This document shows, piece by piece, positions 60,946 to 64,000 of a DNA stretch of 64,000 nucleotides. Numbering within the stretch: the stretch's first letter is position 1; each line of letters begins with the position of its first letter. A program made the translations under genes and the position numbers. Under the pieces are notes generated by a model, which worked only from the letters and a program-made list of their open reading frames with translations, had not been told where the DNA came from and made no database searches. This stretch comes from Sinonovacula constricta (lineage: Eukaryota > Mollusca > Bivalvia > Cardiida > Solecurtidae), in contig CM017563.1 in NCBI GenBank assembly GCA_007844125.1, forward strand, positions 35,649,421 through 35,713,420, given 5' to 3'.

Positions 60946-62345
60946 ATGTTACTGACACCACATATTTGTTATTTAAATAGCATATTTCGCATTAAAATAA
61001 CATTTATGAAAATACCCATTGTAAGCTGTTTGTCGGCACTGAAAAGACTGCTCGTTGAATAGGACCAGGGTTAAACAAATATGCCTGCTGTCCTTTCTAT
61101 CTATGAATTCTTATCGTCAACCTCGTGTAAGCGTAGATTTGTTGTGCTTATCTGCTATTCTCCATCGATTTAGTGGAGCATCCCGATACTCTCCAGAGCA
61201 ATCAGTGAAAATAGATAAACACGTGGTAAAATTATTGTGAAAGGAAATCTAATGTCTGTTATCGATTCCAATTGAACTTTAGTATTAGATTGTTCTTATC
61301 TTTAAGGGTTTGTCTAATTTTATTGATTTAAGTATAATGTAAGTTACAACTTTAATAAAACAGTTGTTCACTTAGAATGGTTTGGGTATAAGCGTGAGTA
61401 TATAAGATTAAGAGGGAAAATATTAGTTGTCTTGGCTGAAAAGGCATATTTTGCACTTTGGTATTCATAATAGCAATTTTTTATTAAGTATTTTCACTTG
61501 TAAAAACGAAATCGACGGATCAATAATAAGATTTACAAAATAGAAAAAAAATATTAATATAGTACAAATGTATTATGATAATGCATTAATCATTAAATCC
61601 ACAAAATCGTTCAGTTTATATGTATTCTTAATTGAAAGAAATGCAAATCTATAGGTTCATACTTATTATGTTGTTTCCCATATAGGAAATAAAAATATTG
61701 TACTTTCATTTTTATCTTTTTAATTCGTGAAAAGGGAGTTCATAATATATGTTTCATTTAGAGATGGCGCTGATGGATAAATAACAGTAAAGGTAACTTC
61801 ATTTTAATCTACCTCTTCTTTTCTTATCAACATAAAAGTTACAAAAGATAAGAAAGATTTTTCCCTTTATGTTAACTGTTACTTATTGTGTGTTTAGTTT
61901 CATGTTATGTGTTTTTAGGATTGCATGTTACTGACGCTTTTACGATCTTGCTCTCTGTCTTTAATCAAATCATCATCAAATACAATTCACTGATAACAAG
62001 TCTTTGTATACTTTGCATGAACTTTCGTTTTCTTACTGAAAGTTCGCATGTAATAAATGATTTCTATCTTTCCTCCCTATCATAAATCTATTTGCGCAAT
62101 ATTTATATTAACTTGTAAGTTATTGTCAGTTCTTTGAACTTTAGTCAAACATATAGCTTCGTTTAGGCATACGTTTTGAGGTATAAAGCAATTTAGAGGA
62201 AAATGCAGACATGAGAAAAGATTAATTGCTTATATGCTATGCATAGTAAATCTTTACCAGAATTTGGAATCAATTTCGATTGGGAACCTTGCTATAGATC
62301 CTTTTAGCTCCGAACTTGAAAGGATGAAATTGTGTCCCACCGGTA

Positions 62346-62431
62346 CGCCTACCTTCTGCTACTTGCTGATCACTTTAGATTTTGGCACAAAGAAACAACA
62401 ACAAAAAAAACAAAAATGCACTCAAAGAATA
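62346..62431. other. Short AT-rich spacer with A-rich tract
   Basis: Contains ACAACAACAAAAAAAACAAA next to the TTG microsatellite. Confidence 0.6.
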
Positions 62432-62461
62432 TGTTGTTGTTGTTGTTGTTGTTGTTGTTGC
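62432..62461. repeat. TTG microsatellite, ten units
   Basis: Perfect TTG/GTT repeat. It explains the poly-Cys and poly-Leu false frames around it. Confidence 0.98.
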
Positions 62462-64000
62462 ATTATTGTAGTAAATTAGTTTACAAAAAGCCGAGCATAG
62501 CTGCTTACTGGGTTGCAGTGGCTACAGTGCATAGAAACTTGGTTTGTCATTTAACAATATGGTCAATACATATGACCTGAGAAGTTAAAATCAAGAGAGT
62601 AAAAGTTAGTTTCTCTCTTAATGTTTTGTCATTTTTGCGTTAACTTGCGTTCTACTTTGTCTAGTGGTAGATAAAATTGTAATAGTTGTTGTTACTCTCA
62701 TAGGGCCGTTTTTAAATTTTCCTATTAATATTAAATGATGAAAGGGCTAATGTCTAGTTAACACGATCGTCCTTTTATTTGAAAAGACGCAGATGTAACA
62801 ATTGAGCTAGGCTTCCTGTTGTGTCCATGTTTGCTACCATAATTTCGATCTTTAGTTACTTGCATTATGTTAAAATATAGTCTAACTTAAAACATCTTAA
62901 ACCTGATCTTGACACAACATGAGTACCTGTGATAACATGATCTAAGTGGCGTACTAACACACTGACTCCAGGGGTGTTGCTGGCCTAAACGGATGGCCCG
63001 GTAAGGGGCATCCGCCGGGAGAATTGTCAACGGAACATATTTTGTTCTTTTCACCTACAATCCATAGTTGCGTTTTCCGGAATATCGCGGACCAAAATTC
63101 AAAGATATCTCACGTATAATTACTAACACGTAAATTGAATTTACCTGCCTTACAAGTAGGGCATGCCTTACAATGAATGTATGTTTTGTTTGGGTTTCTG
63201 TAACAACTGTGTCGATTATAGAATCGATATTAGTATTGGAATCTTTGTGGATCTGCCAGACTATATCTTAAATTTTGCGTGAGATAATACTGAAGTTTCG
63301 TTGTATTGTGGTTATATAGAAATAAATAAAACGATAAACATTTTAAAAGTTTATATAATTACTTCATTGTCAAAGCAGTGAAAATGAATGTCTAATTCTT
63401 ATCGCTTGCCATTTCTGGAAAAGAGATCTCAACAACGAAATTCAGTATACTGCGTGTCGTTCGCGTAACACTTATTTTCATCATATAATGTATTAACAAA
63501 TTGCTACAGTCCTCGTGTTTTTAACTTGCAATTAATACACAATACTCAAAGATAGTTCTTATCTCAAAAACGATATAGCTTCAACTTAGGTTTTAACTTT
63601 AAAGCAATACAGTAAACCCTAAATTTTGTTTGAAAATCAAAACAGTTCCCTTTCCGTAAATAAATCAGATCATGTCCTTGTTTATCATGAGACGTAATGC
63701 AAGTCTCACACGTCCCTATTGAAATATAAATTACGGGTAGACAACATATATTATGCAACCGTGTTTCAAGGATGGTGATACGCTCCTCCATGCGTTGCAA
63801 TTTTGACGTGTTTATTATCATCCGCAACAGAAATAGTCATCTCCACCCTCATCTAATCAACTATACGTTTTAATGCATTTTCTTTACTTTTGCAAATATT
63901 ATTTCTTTCGAAAGACCCGAGCCTAAAGTGCCTACAGTGAGCTACGCCACTGTCGACATTTAAAACAATTAACAGCCGTCCATGTACTCGACATGACGTC
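62462..64000. other. AT-rich DNA with a small GC-rich patch
   Basis: No gene supported. 62965-63025 is GC-rich (GGCCCGGTAAGGGGCATCCG) and is not matched elsewhere in the window. The 87-codon minus-strand frame at 63564-63827 has no recognisable motif. The sequence runs to the window edge. Confidence 0.5.

Larger units (their letters stand above)
58540..62345 (-). repeat. Duplicated segment B3
   Basis: Third copy. Weak block c (AAGATCTTCTCCGATGTGAA near 58600), d (59190-59300), e (60530-60750), b (61012-61285) and a (62125-62345: TTCTTTGAACTTTAGTCAAA, GTAAATCTTTACCAGAAT, GAAAGGATGAAATTGTG). Same order and orientation as B2, offset by 5.2-6.1 kb. In block b it is closer to B1 than to B2. Strand refers to the candidate frame. 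Confidence 0.82.

Noticed and set aside
60735..60980. Hydrophobic membrane-protein-like frame
   Set aside because: It starts at TTG, and its Val/Leu runs come from an interrupted GTT repeat.

Overview
The window looks like non-coding nuclear DNA of a multicellular animal. By eye it is about one third G+C. It is rich in microsatellites, satellite arrays and short tRNA-derived retroposons, and it has no operons, no bacterial gene starts and no long reading frame. The repeat style would suit a mollusc such as a bivalve, but that is a low-confidence guess from texture, because no gene identifies the taxon.

No intact protein gene, rRNA or functional tRNA could be supported. With stop codons at roughly 7-8% of codons at this composition, random DNA of this length should give some tens of open frames of 60 codons or more and about one near 115-120 codons. 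That is what is present. The longest frame (132 codons) is a CT microsatellite. Frames are therefore not treated as genes; a few that recur between duplicated blocks are described as candidates with low confidence.

Layout. 1-825 is a 28-bp satellite array running off the left edge, with a higher-order period of 13 monomers. 1.1-1.37 kb is a reversed tRNA-derived SINE. 1.7-10.5 kb is AT-rich and mostly featureless, with one CpG-dense patch near 5.0 kb. 10.6-12.3 kb holds two copies of a short interspersed element (family X). 13.3-23.2 kb is an old direct duplication (A1 and A2). 24.3-25.35 kb has a SINE-like element and a 74-bp tandem array. 26.9-44.2 kb carries scattered related blocks (family C) and a pair (family D), mixed with SINEs and a CT microsatellite. 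44.3-46 kb has a SINE and a CT/TTC tract. 47.2-62.3 kb holds three diverged direct copies of a roughly 6-kb segment (B1, B2, B3) into which younger SINEs and microsatellites have been inserted.

The main result is that much of this apparent gene desert is built from ancient direct duplications, recognisable by collinear blocks of roughly 60-75% identity (estimated by eye), rather than from unrelated unique sequence. Repeat families defined here: X and Y (short interspersed elements sharing a conserved hairpin), Z and W (two tRNA-derived SINE families), V (a decayed tRNA-like family), and A-E plus P (low-copy duplicated blocks). Family letters are labels for this annotation, not published names.
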